DNA of 64,000 nucleotides from the NCBI GenBank assembly GCA_030512335.1, contig JAULSU010000006.1, positions 682,001 through 746,000 on the forward strand. The letters run 5' to 3'. Below are positions 46,205-58,741 of this stretch, one piece after another. The DNA comes from Immersiella caudata (taxonomy: Eukaryota; Ascomycota; Sordariomycetes; Sordariales; Lasiosphaeriaceae). The translations under genes and the position numbers were made by a program. A model generated the notes under the pieces. That model had not been told where the DNA came from. It searched no databases and saw only the letters and a list, made by a program, of their open reading frames with translations. Numbering within the stretch: position 1 is the first letter of the stretch; the number at the start of each line of letters is the position of its first letter.

Positions 46205-48352
46205 CGCTCCTCACTTGAATAGCACCGGATCGCTGCGCGTCGGTCGTCTGGAGCGAAGTCGTCGAGGAGAGGATAAGTTGCTCAATCGCAGCCTACCCGG
46301 CTGGCCGGTCGCGGTTTTTTGCTTTGCCGTACAGGGGGGGGGGGGGGAGGAGAGGACCGATCACGACGGGAGGAGGGGGGCGATCGCCGGTGGAAAAGGA
46401 AAAAAAAAAGGTCAATGCCTCGGAACCGACGTGGATGCGGAGAGGCGCAGGGAGTCGCTGCTTGACCAGTCGTCAAAAAACCAGGGCATTCACCCGAAAA
46501 AACCAAGGTCGATGGTCTGGAAAGAACCTTTGGGATCACCCGTGGTTGAGGTATCCCAGAACCTGGAAGCGTGGGCGTTTGCGTAAAAAAAAAATTAAAA
46601 AAAAAACGAAGAGAGCGATGTGGTCTTAGCGGCGCCTCAAGCCGTTCCTCCCATGCTGGCTGGACAGCTGCAGACACGTTAGATCTATTCCCAGGTACGT
46701 CGTTGGGCCTCTCTGCTTTGGTGTCGCCCGAGGTAGCATGCAGGCTGGGGCACCTTACAGGTTCGTGGCAGGTGTTCTGAGGGCGGCCGGGGCTGGGAAG
46801 TCTCGAAGGGTTCGGCAGCGTGGGATGTTGGTTCCGCTCGCTGATTGGGGAAGCAATCTACAGGCGCGGAGGTGCGTGGAATCCCGTTATTGGGCCTCTG
46901 GTCTGACGGGTTACCCCAGAGGTCGGAGAGCACAGCGCGAACGGAGAAAATGCGACCTGGGAGAGTAGGTAGGTAGGTAGCAGGCACGTTGGGACGTCGG
47001 TAGCAGAGCGCGGTCTCGGGAACGACGGGGTGGTATCGTTGGATGAGTTGCTAGGAAAAGATAGAGAGAGTGATGCCACCTGACTTGACAATTCAAGATG
47101 AATTCAACGGCGGTTGTGCGGTAGCTAATCCGTTCGGCCAGGAACGGACTGGAAAAGTAACCTTTGGAGGCGTCGGGAACGACTTGCAGAACCCCGGCCA
47201 GATGGGCTTGGAAGTCCACAGCGGCAGCACAGAGAGGGGGGCTGTCGTCAGTGCGATCGCTGGCTGGATCATCTCACTTTCATCCGAGAAAAGAGATGGC
47301 GAGGTACACCCATCTCACCCCATTCCAAAGCCACCGCGCGGCTGATGATCCATCCTATCTCACTGAGCCCGTATTGTCACCACTCAAAATATTTCTCGAC
47401 ATCACGACAGAGAGTCATTTTGTCAAAATAGATGTTTTGGCGACCATTCCTCCAGCGTGGCCTGTGATAGGCTAATCATCGGCGCATATTCACGATGGTG
47501 AGCGCGGGCCACCGTCGCATGGAGAAAGCATGCGCCATGGCCGCCACCCCCTTAGCATTCAGGCAATTTTTGTGCAGTGCGAACTCGACGATATTTCTTA
47601 CGCGGCGCTTCCCAGCCTTCGCCAAATGCCCCGCAGCGCCAGCGTCCTGCAGGGGGCCGGTTTGGTGCGAGCGCGATCGGATCCGACATGACGCGGGCGG
47701 AAGGAGGTAGCGCAGGCCTTCCTTCCTCTTCAGCACTCAGCGGTGGGGGTGACGAGGCGTCTGGGAGCTGAAGAACGGCTGGCCCGCTGACCAGGTTGAC
47801 TCGGATCCAGGGCCTAGGCCCCCATTTTTGAGGTTTCTGGTGAGCAGCTGCTCGTCAACACGACGTCGCCTGGCTATCCAGCCGCTGCAAAGCATGGCTA
47901 CCTATGTCAAGGGGTATCTGCCCTGGATCTTGTTGAAAAGGGCAACCTTTGGTCCAGGAAAGAGAATCAGTCAGGCTGTCAGCAGAGTGAGCTCCAAATC
48001 CCAGACTTCACATGGCGCGGCTTCCCCCGCAATTCTCCATTGGCGCACCCCTCCGGACCACACCCCCGTCCGTAGCCGTGTGGCCCCGCGAGCCTCGGTA
48101 TCTCTGGCCGGCCCTTGACCATTGATGTAACCCGGCTCACCCGCGAGTTGATGATTATACATATCCATATGCCATCAGTTTCGGTGATTTGCGACGAGAA
48201 ACCATTCAACACCTTTGCCCGAACGTGCGGTAACACAACATTGTTTCCTCATCTTACTTTGGCATCTTTTGCGTCACTCCCCCCCCCTTGGCAGTACAGC
48301 ACCGCTTTTGTTGGCCCGGTTGTACACCCCGTCTTGGCATCAGGAGACAAAC
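46205..48352. other. divergent intergenic 2.1 kb
   Basis: Between the Boi and dienoyl-CoA isomerase genes. It contains a 14-G run (46334-46347), several A runs near 46,400 and 46,590, and a (TAGG)n run near 46,966-46,980. No coding sequence recognised. Confidence 0.5.
46334..46347. repeat. poly-G run (14 nt) upstream of Boi gene
   Basis: Fourteen consecutive G residues on + about 130 bp upstream of the Boi start codon, a C-run in that gene's leader or promoter. Assembly length may be uncertain. Confidence 0.8.
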
Positions 48353-49312
48353 ATGGCTCAGCTAGCTGTTTATTCGTCCTACAAGTATTTCGCCATCGCT
48401 TCGCCCGGTGAATTCGTGGCCCATGTCGAGATCAACAGGCCGAAGAAGCTCAATGCCTTTCTCGAGGAGATGTGGCTAGAGCTGCGCCGGGTGTTTGAGC
48501 AGCTTTCTACCGATCCCAACGTACGTGTGGTTGTGCTCTCGGGCGCCGGAGACCGGGCCTTCACAGCTGGGCTGGATGTCCAGGCGGCCAGTCAGAATGG
48601 TGCTATCAAGGTAGAGGAGGGTGTCGACACCGCCAGGGCGGCTTTCAAGTTGAAGCGTTATATCACAGAATTTCAAGACTGTATTACAGCAGTAGAGAAA
48701 TGCGAGAAGCGTAAGAATATCTCCTGGTCCTATGACATTAGCGAAGGGCTTTCTGACGACGAACAGCTGTCATCTGCGTTCTCCATGGCATCTCCATAGG
48801 GTTAGCTATCGACCTCTCTTGCGCTACGGACATCAGGATAGCAGCCAAAGACGCCAAGTTTTCGGTCAAGGAGGTCGATATTGGCATGGCAGCTGACATT
48901 GGCACCCTTGCGCGACTCCCCAAGGCCGTCTCGAGCGCATCTTGGGTCAAGGAGGTCTGCCTCTCTGCTCGATTCTTCGACGCAGCCGAGGCCTTGTCCG
49001 TCGGTTTTGTCAGTCAAGTACACGAGTCGAAGGCCGACGCACTAAACGCCGCCATGAAGCTGGCGTCTCTCATCGCCTCCAAGAGCCCGGTGGCCGTCCA
49101 AGGCACAAAGGAGTTGCTGAATCACGCAAGGGACCATACAGTCGAGGATAGTATGTATCCCTGCCTTTTCTGTTTATTCTCTGCCTCAGCTAACCGCCAC
49201 AGATCTAAAATACACTGCTGTTTGGAATTCAAATGCGCTGCAGGCTCCTGACATGACAAATGCTCTGCTTTCGGGTATTCAGAAGACTAAGGCGAGGTTC
49301 GAGAAGCTTTGA
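48353..49312 (+). CDS. delta(3,5)-delta(2,4)-dienoyl-CoA isomerase (crotonase family)
   Basis: Beta-oxidation auxiliary enzyme for unsaturated fatty acids, expected in peroxisome or mitochondrion. Exons 48353-48710, 48767-49150 and 49203-49312 give 283 residues. Crotonase signatures are INRPKKLNAF, the oxyanion segment DRAFTAGLDV, and VLHGISIGLAIDL. The FSVKEVDIGMAADIG block keeps E155 and D163, eight apart, the acidic pair characteristic of dienoyl-CoA isomerases rather than hydratases. The C-terminus ARFEKL is not a canonical PTS1, and there is no clear presequence, so localisation is undecided. Convergent with tfb5 (282 bp between stops). FacB, which controls C2 metabolism, is 34 kb away; no link is implied. 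Confidence 0.88.
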
Positions 49313-49594
49313 TGCGTGTTGGCGAGGAGGGGGGCTCCCAACGCTGTGCTGGTGTCGACCGCGTGTAGATAGAAGTCTTTAACCAGTATAATAGTCGTCT
49401 AAGTCGACACGACAAGCGTTGCCAGCACTGTAAGGACTTAGCCCAAAGCCTTTATGCATGGTCTGAAGACCGGTTGTAATGTTGGAAAGGCCCACATGCA
49501 TTGTTTAAGGCTCCGCATATCGCTGGTTAAGGGGCAATTTCCATCCTTGAGTGTTGAAAATGGTATTCCCGAAATAAACCTCAGCGACTGTATC

Positions 49595-49938
49595 CTAATA
49601 CTCTTTATCGCTGTCCTGAAGGGGCTCCTCAGGCCTGTACGTCTCCTTCAGATGCTTCAACGATGTCAGCCAAGAGAACAAACGTCTAGGCAATGGGCAA
49701 CGGGAAACTCACTTCCTCTAGTTTCGCCTTGAGCACCTGAATCATGTTCTCCTTGACAAAGAGATGCGTCTCGTCGAGATCTTCGATGATGATGTCGTGA
49801 TTCTCGCTGTCAAGATGAACGATGATGGATTTGATGGCGGGTTCGCACGTGATGAGCACGCCTGCAATCCAGGTCAGTCTCGCTGTCCGCTCACGCCCCT
49901 GGGAAGGCGGTAGCGTTACCTCTAACGGCCCTGGGCAT
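49595..49938 (-). CDS. tfb5: TFIIH subunit Tfb5 (TTDA/p8)
   Basis: Smallest core subunit of TFIIH, stabilising Tfb2 and needed for nucleotide excision repair. Exons 49938-49920, 49861-49713 and 49654-49595 give 75 residues, the normal size. MPRAVRGVLITCEPAIKSII is followed by HDIIIEDLDETHLFVKE, the conserved core, then MIQVLKAKLEE and a short C-terminal tail HLKETYRPEEP. The third exon begins after an unusual AAG acceptor; a second in-frame acceptor 9 nt later would remove HLK, so the exact tail is uncertain. The first exon encodes only six full codons, which is why the gene is hidden within a longer misleading frame. Confidence 0.88.
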
Positions 49939-51552
49939 TTTGAATGGTAATTGTACTGCTGTCTTGACTGTGAGCGGCTGGAACTTGACAAGCCTCTTGA
50001 AATTGCTCGCAGGGATGTGTGCAATGGATTTTGCCAATAGGTCGTTGATGAATGTTGGAGATTAGCGAAGAGCATCAGTCAGCATGGAAACGATGAAATG
50101 TCTGATGGAAAGCAATCGTCATTGAGTAAATAATTTGTATCACGATGGCAACCACTTCCCGCCGCCACAAAGCATCCTGTCGGTCAAAGGAGCAGGTGAA
50201 GGGAGGAACGTTGGAGCCTGGGACGGCGGGACGGAATCCGCAGCTGGCACCAGTTGGCCACTCCTCAACGCTCTGGTCATATTCCATTCTCTCCAAGAGG
50301 GAGCACTCAATCTGGAACAAGGCAAGGCTTTCAATCCAAAGTCACATCAACACCAACATATGCGCCTCTGGGCTTTGTACACCAGCCAAGGACATACCGC
50401 TAGCTATTTAGCTCATGCACCATCCGGCAGCTCCAACGAGCCGCATTGCCATCACGGACTGAAGAAGTTCCCCGGAGCCGGCTCGCCCCGCCTTCGCTCC
50501 TCCAAGTGGAAGGGGGCAGGAGCTTTTTGATTGAATGTTTTATACCAAAACGTACAGAACACACCATCTCTAAGTTTTGCAGATCACATCCCACCCGCAT
50601 GAATTGAATTCTCGATTTCGGGCGCCATGGACCGATGCCAGCAGGGGTCAGTGCGGTGGTGAGAAACTTGGGAAACCCAAACACCAGCGCCGAGCGACCG
50701 AGAGATGCGCGAGCAACGGCCGCCAGCGCGAGACGGTTGGCATCACCGCCGCGCCAAGAGCGCGAAACGGCATCCGCATTAAATGCTGCTTGATTTCACA
50801 TACAACCTGGTTCGGGTTTCTGTCAGGTCCCGATGCGGTACCCGTTCGGCCAAGGAGGGGAAGCTCTGAGATGAAATTGCTACCTCTCAAGAGACTGCAC
50901 ATCTCCCGGGATGGCTTCTCTGCGCTCAACAATGGGCACGCTCGAATCCCACTGTGACACTGCGCACCGTGCCCTGGACTAGCTTCAGGTACTGCAGGCG
51001 CGAGTCCAACGGGAAACGCAAAGCCAATGCCCCTCTCGTCACCAAAAAAGCCACCACCGAAACCTACAGCGGCGCATGTTTTTAAGTTGTGGACGCAGAG
51101 CTTTCTTTCGGGGTCACCTAGTGACGAGGAGGCAGGGCGAGGAGGCGCTTGGGGGCAAAGGATGCCATCATAACAATTCCTGGACCCCTTCCCTTCTCGC
51201 GTCTGACCTTCTCCCTTTTTCGTCCACTCACTGCCAAGTCATACTTGCGAGGCCTCACGACTGACTCCGTCCCACCACTCTCGCTGTTGATCTGATCTGG
51301 TCCTCGCGGATTCACCCCGTGAGCTTCGGGACAACCCCACCTGGGTCACGCCGTACATCTGTGACTTACACAGCTCAGCTGCGGAGTGCTTTTCATCGCA
51401 GATTGTGATCTTGCCCACGGCCAGGTGAACACTGAACGGTGTGGTTGGCAGAGCCGTGAGAGTCATCTCTTACGAATAACCAGACGCTGCAACAGCCGAT
51501 ATCTTAACTCCGGTATACAACAAACGGAGACAACACCCTCCCCTGAACAGCC
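49939..51552. other. divergent intergenic 1.6 kb
   Basis: Between tfb5 and the PPxY membrane protein gene. ORFs up to about 130 codons overlap each other without any family signature. Nothing else recognised. Confidence 0.5.
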
Positions 51553-52578
51553 ATGTCCGAACCCGAGTTCGGCCCCGGTGGACCCCCCGCCTTCTCTTCC
51601 GACTCGTCCCCCTGGGTCTGGGTCCTCATTCCCGTCGGCATCGTTGTTGCCATCGGTGCCCTAGCCGTCTGCCTCCACTCCAAAAGGCGAAACCGCCTCG
51701 CCTCGTACCTCCACTCAACCGCTCCCTCCCCTCCACCAAACGCTCAACCACCAGGGGGCCGTTCCCGCGCCATCAACGAGCGCGAGCTCGAAGAAGCCTG
51801 GGTCCGCGGCGCCCCGCCCACCTCGCAACACACCATCCCCGCCCCTGGCGGCCGCTGGGCCAACACCGGCACCGGCAGCCGCTGGTACTGGGCCGGCTCC
51901 GAGCAACGCCGCGCCCGCCCAGAGGAGGGCCTCAACGAACTCGGCGAGGCCCCTCCCCCTTATGAAAAAGCCAAGAAATCGCCTCCCTCCCCTCCTCCTC
52001 CTCTCAACCTCAACGGCGAAGGCCGCGCCCCCAAATCCGGCCCTGCTTCCTCCGCCCCCTCCCTCCACCGCGGCTCCGGCATCGGCGCCGCCTTGTCTTT
52101 TGAATCCTCAGAGGAAATGGAAATGCACACCCTCGCTCCAGCCATCACCGGACGCACACTAACCACCATCGCAACGGGGCAAAGCACCGCGAGCAGTGTC
52201 AGCGATGGGGTCAGGAGGAGCATGGGAGATCCGCTTTCGCCGTTTACGCTGTCGAGCATACCCAGCACGGCGGCGTCGTCGATACACGAACGAGGGTTGT
52301 CGCCTCCGCCGTACGATGGTGTGCCGGCGCCGATGGAGGGGACCGTGGAATTATCTGCGCCTGTGCCCATGGAGTTGGCGGGGGTGGTGCCGGTGTCGGC
52401 TACGTTTCCGCCTGCGGCTTGGGTTGAGAGTGTAGATGGGAGTGATGATGAGGGGGAGGATGAGGTGATCATGGAAGAGGGGAATGAGCGATCGAGTGCT
52501 GCTGGGAGTTCAGCGACCAGCGTTAGCGGGGTTTTGACACCGCCGGAGCCGGCTGTGCTGGCGGCGAATACGGCGTGA
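51553..52578 (+). CDS. single-pass membrane protein with PPxY motifs (Rcr/ubiquitin-adaptor-like)
   Basis: Single-exon gene, 341 residues, no close family recognised. One transmembrane helix near residues 20-41 (WVWVLIPVGIVVAIGALAVC) is followed at once by basic residues (HSKRRNR), predicting a short extracytosolic or lumenal N-terminus and a long cytosolic tail. The tail is Pro/Ser/Gly-rich and has two PPxY motifs, PPPYEK (about 136) and PPPYDG (about 258), the recognition site for WW domains of Nedd4/Rsp5 ubiquitin ligases. The layout (N-terminal TM, disordered tail, PPxY) recalls yeast Rcr1/Rcr2 and other Rsp5 adaptors. This is inference from architecture, not sequence identity. An acidic patch SDDEGEDEV lies near the C-terminus. 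Codons switch from C-ending to G-ending near 52,190. Confidence 0.75.
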   Translation: MSEPEFGPGGPPAFSSDSSPWVWVLIPVGIVVAIGALAVCLHSKRRNRLASYLHSTAPSPPPNAQPPGGRSRAINERELEEAWVRGAPPTSQHTIPAPGGRWANTGTGSRWYWAGSEQRRARPEEGLNELGEAPPPYEKAKKSPPSPPPPLNLNGEGRAPKSGPASSAPSLHRGSGIGAALSFESSEEMEMHTLAPAITGRTLTTIATGQSTASSVSDGVRRSMGDPLSPFTLSSIPSTAASSIHERGLSPPPYDGVPAPMEGTVELSAPVPMELAGVVPVSATFPPAAWVESVDGSDDEGEDEVIMEEGNERSSAAGSSATSVSGVLTPPEPAVLAANTA

Positions 52579-53605
52579 AGCGAGACTTGAGGAAGATAGG
52601 AAGAGGGTGTGGGATACGGTGGTGGTATGTAATATCACAGGACAGCATTAAGACGGACGTGATGAAGAGTATCAATATTTGGCATCGGTTATCGGAACAG
52701 GGAAGAGAAACTGCTATCTATGTACTGTACTGCTGTAAAGTAAGGGAAGGTGTGGGGAAGGATACTGGTTCAGGCGTTGCAACATTGGGCGGGTGCTCAG
52801 GCGTTGGTGGTATGGCTTTAGAACCACATTAAATACCTGTTTGGAATGGAATACAGAGATTAATTATTACCTGCTGCCTCACTGCAACGAATATGTTGGA
52901 AGATACTACGCGGCCGAGCTTGATATATTTGGTGATCTTCAACGGAAAAGACTAGGCACCCCTCTACTGAATGGACTGGGCAAGATAGGCTGGGCGTGAT
53001 GGACTGTTCTCATATACCAATGGAAACATCATCAATCTTGAGACCCTTGTTATAACCTCGATCAAGTATCAAGTGGAGCATCAACAGGAAACATCACTTT
53101 CAGAAAAGCGGAACGCCACACACAAAGTCATGAAACGACCGCATCAATCTCAGGCAGGTGTCACCCAACACCCAACAGAATGATTGTTGCATTCTCAGTT
53201 CACACCACACCACATCATCCACTCTGGACTCTCCAACACAGTAAAATCTTTGTACAGGTATATCCGACGCTTTTACAACTTCCATTCCACCGCCGAGAAT
53301 GCAATATCGCCCCCTACGCAGGCCAACTGCCCCTCCAAAAGCCCTGACCTCCACTTTACTTCCACCAAGGAGAGGCGTCCGTCCTTAGCCCAAAGGGCTA
53401 CGTGATGAGAAAAGACTAAAAACAATGCTATGCCTTGCAGAATATGCACGAGAGAAGCAACTGCCCAAAATTCCCTCTAATGCAAGAAAAACAAAAGCGA
53501 CAAAATAGTCTTACCGTGTGCTTTTTTCTCTAATAAAACCCAACCGACGATGCTCTGCCCATCTGCCCACTCGGGAGTCTGGAAACGTGCCGCCGTGAAC
53601 ACTCT
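52579..53605. other. convergent intergenic 1.0 kb
   Basis: 3' regions of the PPxY gene and nup2. No recognisable gene. Confidence 0.5.
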
Positions 53606-56600
53606 CTATTTCTTCGCGTTCGCCTTCTTATTCGCTTCCAGGCTCTCTGCCAACTGTTTGGCTGCATCCGGGGTCTTGACCTGCAACATCCAGGTCTCCA
53701 GACCCTTGCCATCGTCCGTCGCAGTGGTGAGCTTCACGTATTTGCTGCCGGCTGGTTCGACCTTGTATGTAAAGTTAGGAAGAACCAGCTTATTAAGGGC
53801 AACATGTCCTCGAGGCTCAGCCCGTAGCAGCATCCGCACCGCCCCGGTAGTTTTGTGTTGCAGAAGACGAAGTGGGCCGACTCCCTGCGTCACCCAGGGG
53901 CTCTTCTTCCTGTCCTTGGCCGAACCCGAGTCATCATCCTCGGAATCGCCTCCGGTAACGAGTTTAACCGCTTTGGCGCGAATCTCATGGACGACGGACT
54001 CGTCCTCTTCCCCCGGGCCGCCTTCTGTTAGCGAGATTTGCTCCTGTGGTGCCTCATCCCCGTCAGCGTTGGTTCCTCGAGTTTCTTCAGGCGCAGCAGG
54101 TTCTGGCGTGCCTGTGGCTGGCGTCGTGGCCAAACTGGACGCGCCACCAAAGGTGAAGGGGGAATCTGGGTGGCGTTAATAATGATATAGAGTTGGCGCG
54201 GCATGTCAAGACTTACTTGTACCTGTTGAGGTCCCCCCTCCAGGAGCTAGACTGTTGCCAAACATTGAGGTAGTAGAAGGGGGCTGAGAGAACATCGAGG
54301 TGCCATTGGGTTGGGAAGACGCTCCGCCAAAGGAAAAGGTAGGGGTACCGGCGTTAAACATGTTGGTCTGCGCTGGGGCCTGGCTGGTGGAGTCCGATCC
54401 GGCACCGAAGTTGAACGAGGGGGTAGCACTAGCACCAAAAGTAAAAGACGCGGAGCCCGGTTGAGCAGCATCGTTGCCGCCGCCACTTCCAAAATTGAAA
54501 GAGGTAGGGGCGGACGAGGTACCACCTGAAGCAAATGGGTTATTGAACGAGGTATCCCCTCCACCAGCAGAGAAGTTGAACGAGGCACCTCCGCCAGTTC
54601 CGAAGATGGATCCAGTTCCAGCGGGCTGGGTAGCGGGTTGGGTAGCGGGCTGGGTTGTCGGTTGCGAGGCCCCTGGCGTCTGGGGGCCGCCAAAGTTGAA
54701 GATTGAGCCGGACGAAGCGGGGGCAGTGGCAGGAGCGGCACTGCTGAATATGGGCTTTGCAGCTTCGGTTTGCCCAATCGGAGCCGCACCAAAAACTGAC
54801 TTGCCGGCAGCGGGCTGCGTTGCGGGAGCAACACCGAAGAGGGGCTTCTGCTCCTGAGACGTGTTAGACGAAGCCCCAAAGAGAGGCTTAGCGGCAGGGG
54901 CGCTAGAGGTGATGCTCGTCGTCCCGAAGAGGCTCTTAGTCTCTGGAGCGCTGGGGGCATTGCTCATAGTTCCGAAGAGAGGCTTGGTCTCGGTAATTGC
55001 AGGCTTTGCGGCGTCCGTAGCAGACGAACTCCCGAAAGAAAAGCCCGGGGTGGCTGCTGGCTTGGGGGTATCGCCGCCAAAGGAAATCTTCTTCGCCGTA
55101 GGCTCTTGTGATTCAGAGCTGGACGCAGATGGAGCAGAGCCAAAGAGGGGCTTGGCCTGAGCCGGCTTGGACCCAAACAAAGTTGACGCAGGCTGTGCGG
55201 CCGCGGTCTCTGTCGACGGGGCCTTGCTGAAGAGGGTGCTCGTTTGAGCCTGTGGCGCCGCATCGGTTTTGCCGAAGAGAGTCGAGGACTGGAAAACATT
55301 TGGCTTCGCTGCTCCATCTGTGGGAGCTGCTGGGGCAGCGCCGAAGAGGCCTGCAGCCGGGGTAGAAGCGGCGGGCTTGCTCTCCTCCTTGGGTTTCTGC
55401 TGACCGAACAGAGGGGCCGCGGTACCGAAGATACCAGTGCTGGTACTGGCTGGCGTCGCGGAGCTGAACATGTTGCTTGCAGGAGCCGCAGAGGCCGCAG
55501 GCTTCGGCGTGAACCCGCCGAAGGAGGGTGTTGCCTTAGGCGCAGCATCTGACTTAGCAGGCTCATCTGCCTTCTTCTGGAGTCCGCCGAAGAGGTTCTG
55601 CACAGATGGCTGAGGGGCCGGCTCAGCAGCTTCGGGCTTCTTGGTTGCTGAGGCGCCGAAATTGATAGCAGCAGGCTTGGGTGCGGTAGACCCAAAGAGA
55701 CCGCCGCTCGAGGCCGAAAACTTGATTGGGGTATTTGCGTTCCAGGTGTTGTTGGCAGGAGTGGTGCTTGGGAGTTCCTTGGCAGGGCTTACCGATCTCT
55801 CCTTGTCAGGCGATATCGCAAACGGCGACCTACCCTCCTGTGCTGGCAACTGCCTCACGGGTTGGCCATCCGAGCCCCTAGTAATGCGATCGAACAGGCT
55901 GCGGCCCTGTGTGCTTTCGCCCGCTTCGGAAGAAGCACTGCTCGTTCCATTCAGTGTAGCGGGTGTCTTTCCGCCAAACTGCGGCGTAGGGGCATCGCCA
56001 CTGGGAGTTGCACTTGGCTCATCGCTCGGGCTAGCTTCTTGAACCTCCTCAGATTCTCCCTCAGCATCGCCAGAGTCGGTCTCGCTCTCTGCATCCGCGT
56101 CGTCGTTAGGGCTGCCCTTGCTGGTATCTGACAAGTGTCCAAAGATATTGGTAGTCTGGGCTGGCTTAGCAACAGTCTCGAAGACGGATCCACTGTTTCC
56201 ATTCGGCAGCTTTGGAGCGGCCGCGCCAAAAAGGCTCTTGGTGGGAGGCTTGGCAGGGGTGGTCGACGTTGTCTTATTTGCGATGCTCTCGAACACGGAC
56301 TTAGTCGCGGACGGCGTCTTCTGGGGCGTCGTGGCAGGCTTGAGCAGCTTGGTTGGCTGGTTCTCATCTGGCTCACCATCAGCCTTGCGCTTAGTTTTGG
56401 CAGCGGCCGGCTCTGGGGCTCGAGCCCGCTTGTTGGCGTTCGACGAAGACGCGGTCAAAGCGGTATCGGCCGGCTTCAGATCCTCCTCTGCCTTTCTCTT
56501 GGATCCCGAATTGGCCTTGACAGCTGGTGTGGCTTCAGACTCGGACTCCGAGTCGGGGATGCCGTGCTTCTGTCTCCATTCTTTCTTTACAGCCTCCGAC

Positions 56601-57538
56601 GCCCTCACGGTCTTGAACTCGTAGAGACCATACCGCAACATAATAAGACTGCGGTTCTTCTCAAACTCCTTGGCAAAATTGAGGACGTTAATCTTCCAAT
56701 CTTTCTTCGTGAAGACTTCGTCGGCAGAGTATTTCAGCCGCCTGAGGTCGAGGATGCAGAAGAACTGGCGTCTCTGGTGCTCGTCAAGGTCGGGTGGGCA
56801 CAAACCAGAGAGATACTCGTCCGCGTATACCGACCCCGAGCGCGAAGGGTCTTTCGGCCGGTTACTAAGCTCCTTTGTCAAATAGTCGCCCGTAAGGTGG
56901 CGGGGGGGTTCCGGGATCCTCATCTCAAAGAGCTCGGTCGAAGTAGTATTTCCCAGGCCACGACCGCTGACATCGGCCACCGATCCGCGCGGCGGTCTTC
57001 CGGGTGTATTCGGGGGGAACGACTGTGTCAGCGTATTTGTTGGAACATGAGGCGAGAAGTTTGGCAGCCCTGGGCGCGAGTACAGGGAATGCGAAGTCCG
57101 GAACATGTTGCGAGGCGTGGTAGAAGCGCCAGAGAAGTTGGTTGTTCGCTGGGAGCTTGCTGAGGCGCGAGCAAAGTGCGCCGCAGCTGGCGCCGCAGTT
57201 TTGTAGGGGTTGTCGCCGGGCTTCCTCTTCGGCACGAAGTTATCGACGCTCGAGGAACGATCAAAGTCCGACGCATTAATGCTGTGTTGGAGCTTGCTCG
57301 AGGGGCCCCTAGGCTGTGTGAACAGCTTTCTGGATGCAAGCTGTGTGTCGGTGGCTCGCTTCACGGGGCTCTCTGGAGCGGACGCGTTGCCGGACTCGCC
57401 GCGCGACGGCTGCGGCGAGTCGGCCATCGACGTCGTCGCAGATTTTGACGCGGCATCGGACTCGACGGGCGGCGCGGTGCTGCTGCGAAAGAAGCTCGAC
57501 AGGCCAAAGATGCTGCGCTTCTTGGCAGGCGACTCCAT
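53606..57538 (-). CDS. nup2: nucleoporin Nup2/Nup61 with Ran-binding domain
   Basis: Mobile nuclear-basket nucleoporin promoting importin-alpha recycling and Ran-linked transport. Exons 57538-54217 and 54165-53606 give 1293 residues. The N-terminus MESPAKKRSIFGL is basic and Ser-rich. A conserved helical segment (about 233-326) contains YLSGLCPPDLDEHQRRQFF and NRSLIMLRYGLYEFK. A long region from about 395 to 1107 carries many FG-type repeats such as SLFG, PLFG, SVFGAAP and FNFG. The second exon encodes the RanBP1-like domain (about 1162-1293) with FTYKVEPAGSKYVKL and ETWMLQVKTPDAAKQLAE. The intron is 51 bp and joins an Asn codon. Several long antisense frames over the repeats are shadows. Confidence 0.92.
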
Positions 57539-58741
57539 TGTGATGTGACGACGATGTCTCGGCGTCGAGGAGGAGACGAGGAAAATATTAGGAAGGCTGC
57601 TACAATTGGAAACTCGAAGATAGAATCGGAAATGCAGTCATGGATCCTGATGGTTCGCGCGTTTTTTTGTCGCGTCGTGACAGTGTTGTTCGATGCTGTC
57701 AGGCGTGAACGGGTGTGATTTTGCTGCGGAAAGGTGCGCGCGAATCGGGAGGGACCCTCGCGACCTGGCGGCGAAAAATCCCGGGCGACCCACTAAACAA
57801 AGGCAAAGATGGACAAGAATTAAAGGGTGTCGATGGATCCAATGCGGTTGTTGATAAAAACACGCATCGAAAGGGACGAGTCCTGTCGAGACAGGCGGTC
57901 GCGGTCGAAGGATGGTGCACCGGGTGAGGTGTGTTGGGGGAATGAATGCCTCGCAGCCTTTTTTTCCTTGGCCACGAGCGCAAGAAAAATTGACGTGCCC
58001 TTGTAAAGCGCGGGAGCTGGGACCCTGTCGAGCCCGTGGTGCACAGACCATCCGCCGCGATCGACTGCCATTTCTGCGGGTGCCCGCCGCCTCAGGCACC
58101 AAAAACGCGAAAGAAGGGGGGATTGGGCAAGCGCGCTCATGCTGGTTCAACCAGTCAAAGACCGCGTCTGCACTCCAATCCGGATCCTGAATCGCTTCCT
58201 GCAGCTCTCTCCATTCCAGCCTCCTCTTGGAGAGGACGACCAGTCGGCAGTGCGGAATATCTATTCATACTGGCTGCTATCCTGTTCCTAACGAGTTATT
58301 GAGTACCCTCAAGCTATTCGCACGGCATCACGTCGCTTTGTACGTTTTCTTTGATCAAGGATTCGAACAAAGGTTGGCGTTGAAACATGACTCCACAAAA
58401 CTCGAATTCTCGAAATCGCGCCGAAGCGCAACCAGTATTCGCATCCACCTCTCTTTTTGCCGTATGCGCCTGAGGAGCGCTCGACGCCTCGACCGAAGAA
58501 CCCCTTTGTATGTGCACCAAGCAACCTCTATCCAACCATGACGCAGCCTAGGAGCTCGCACGCCCCACAAGCCACCAAGCAACACCCAAGACCGCCGAGA
58601 GATTCCCGGTTCAAACTGATGATACTTCGATGCCATCCATACAATTCTGCCCACACTGTGTAAGTATTATACAAGCCGCCCAAAGCCAGCGCATTCATGA
58701 TATGCTCATTATCTCCACACTCTTTTCCCCTCGTCTTTCTC
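57539..58741. other. intergenic 1.2 kb, nup2 promoter side
   Basis: Upstream of nup2 and downstream of the SCP2 gene, both leftward. ORFs up to 170 codons overlap each other and lack signatures. Confidence 0.5.

Noticed and set aside
54247..57448. Long frames on both strands over nup2
   Set aside because: Shadows created by the repetitive FG-repeat coding sequence; only the minus-strand frame joins to the Ran-binding domain exon.
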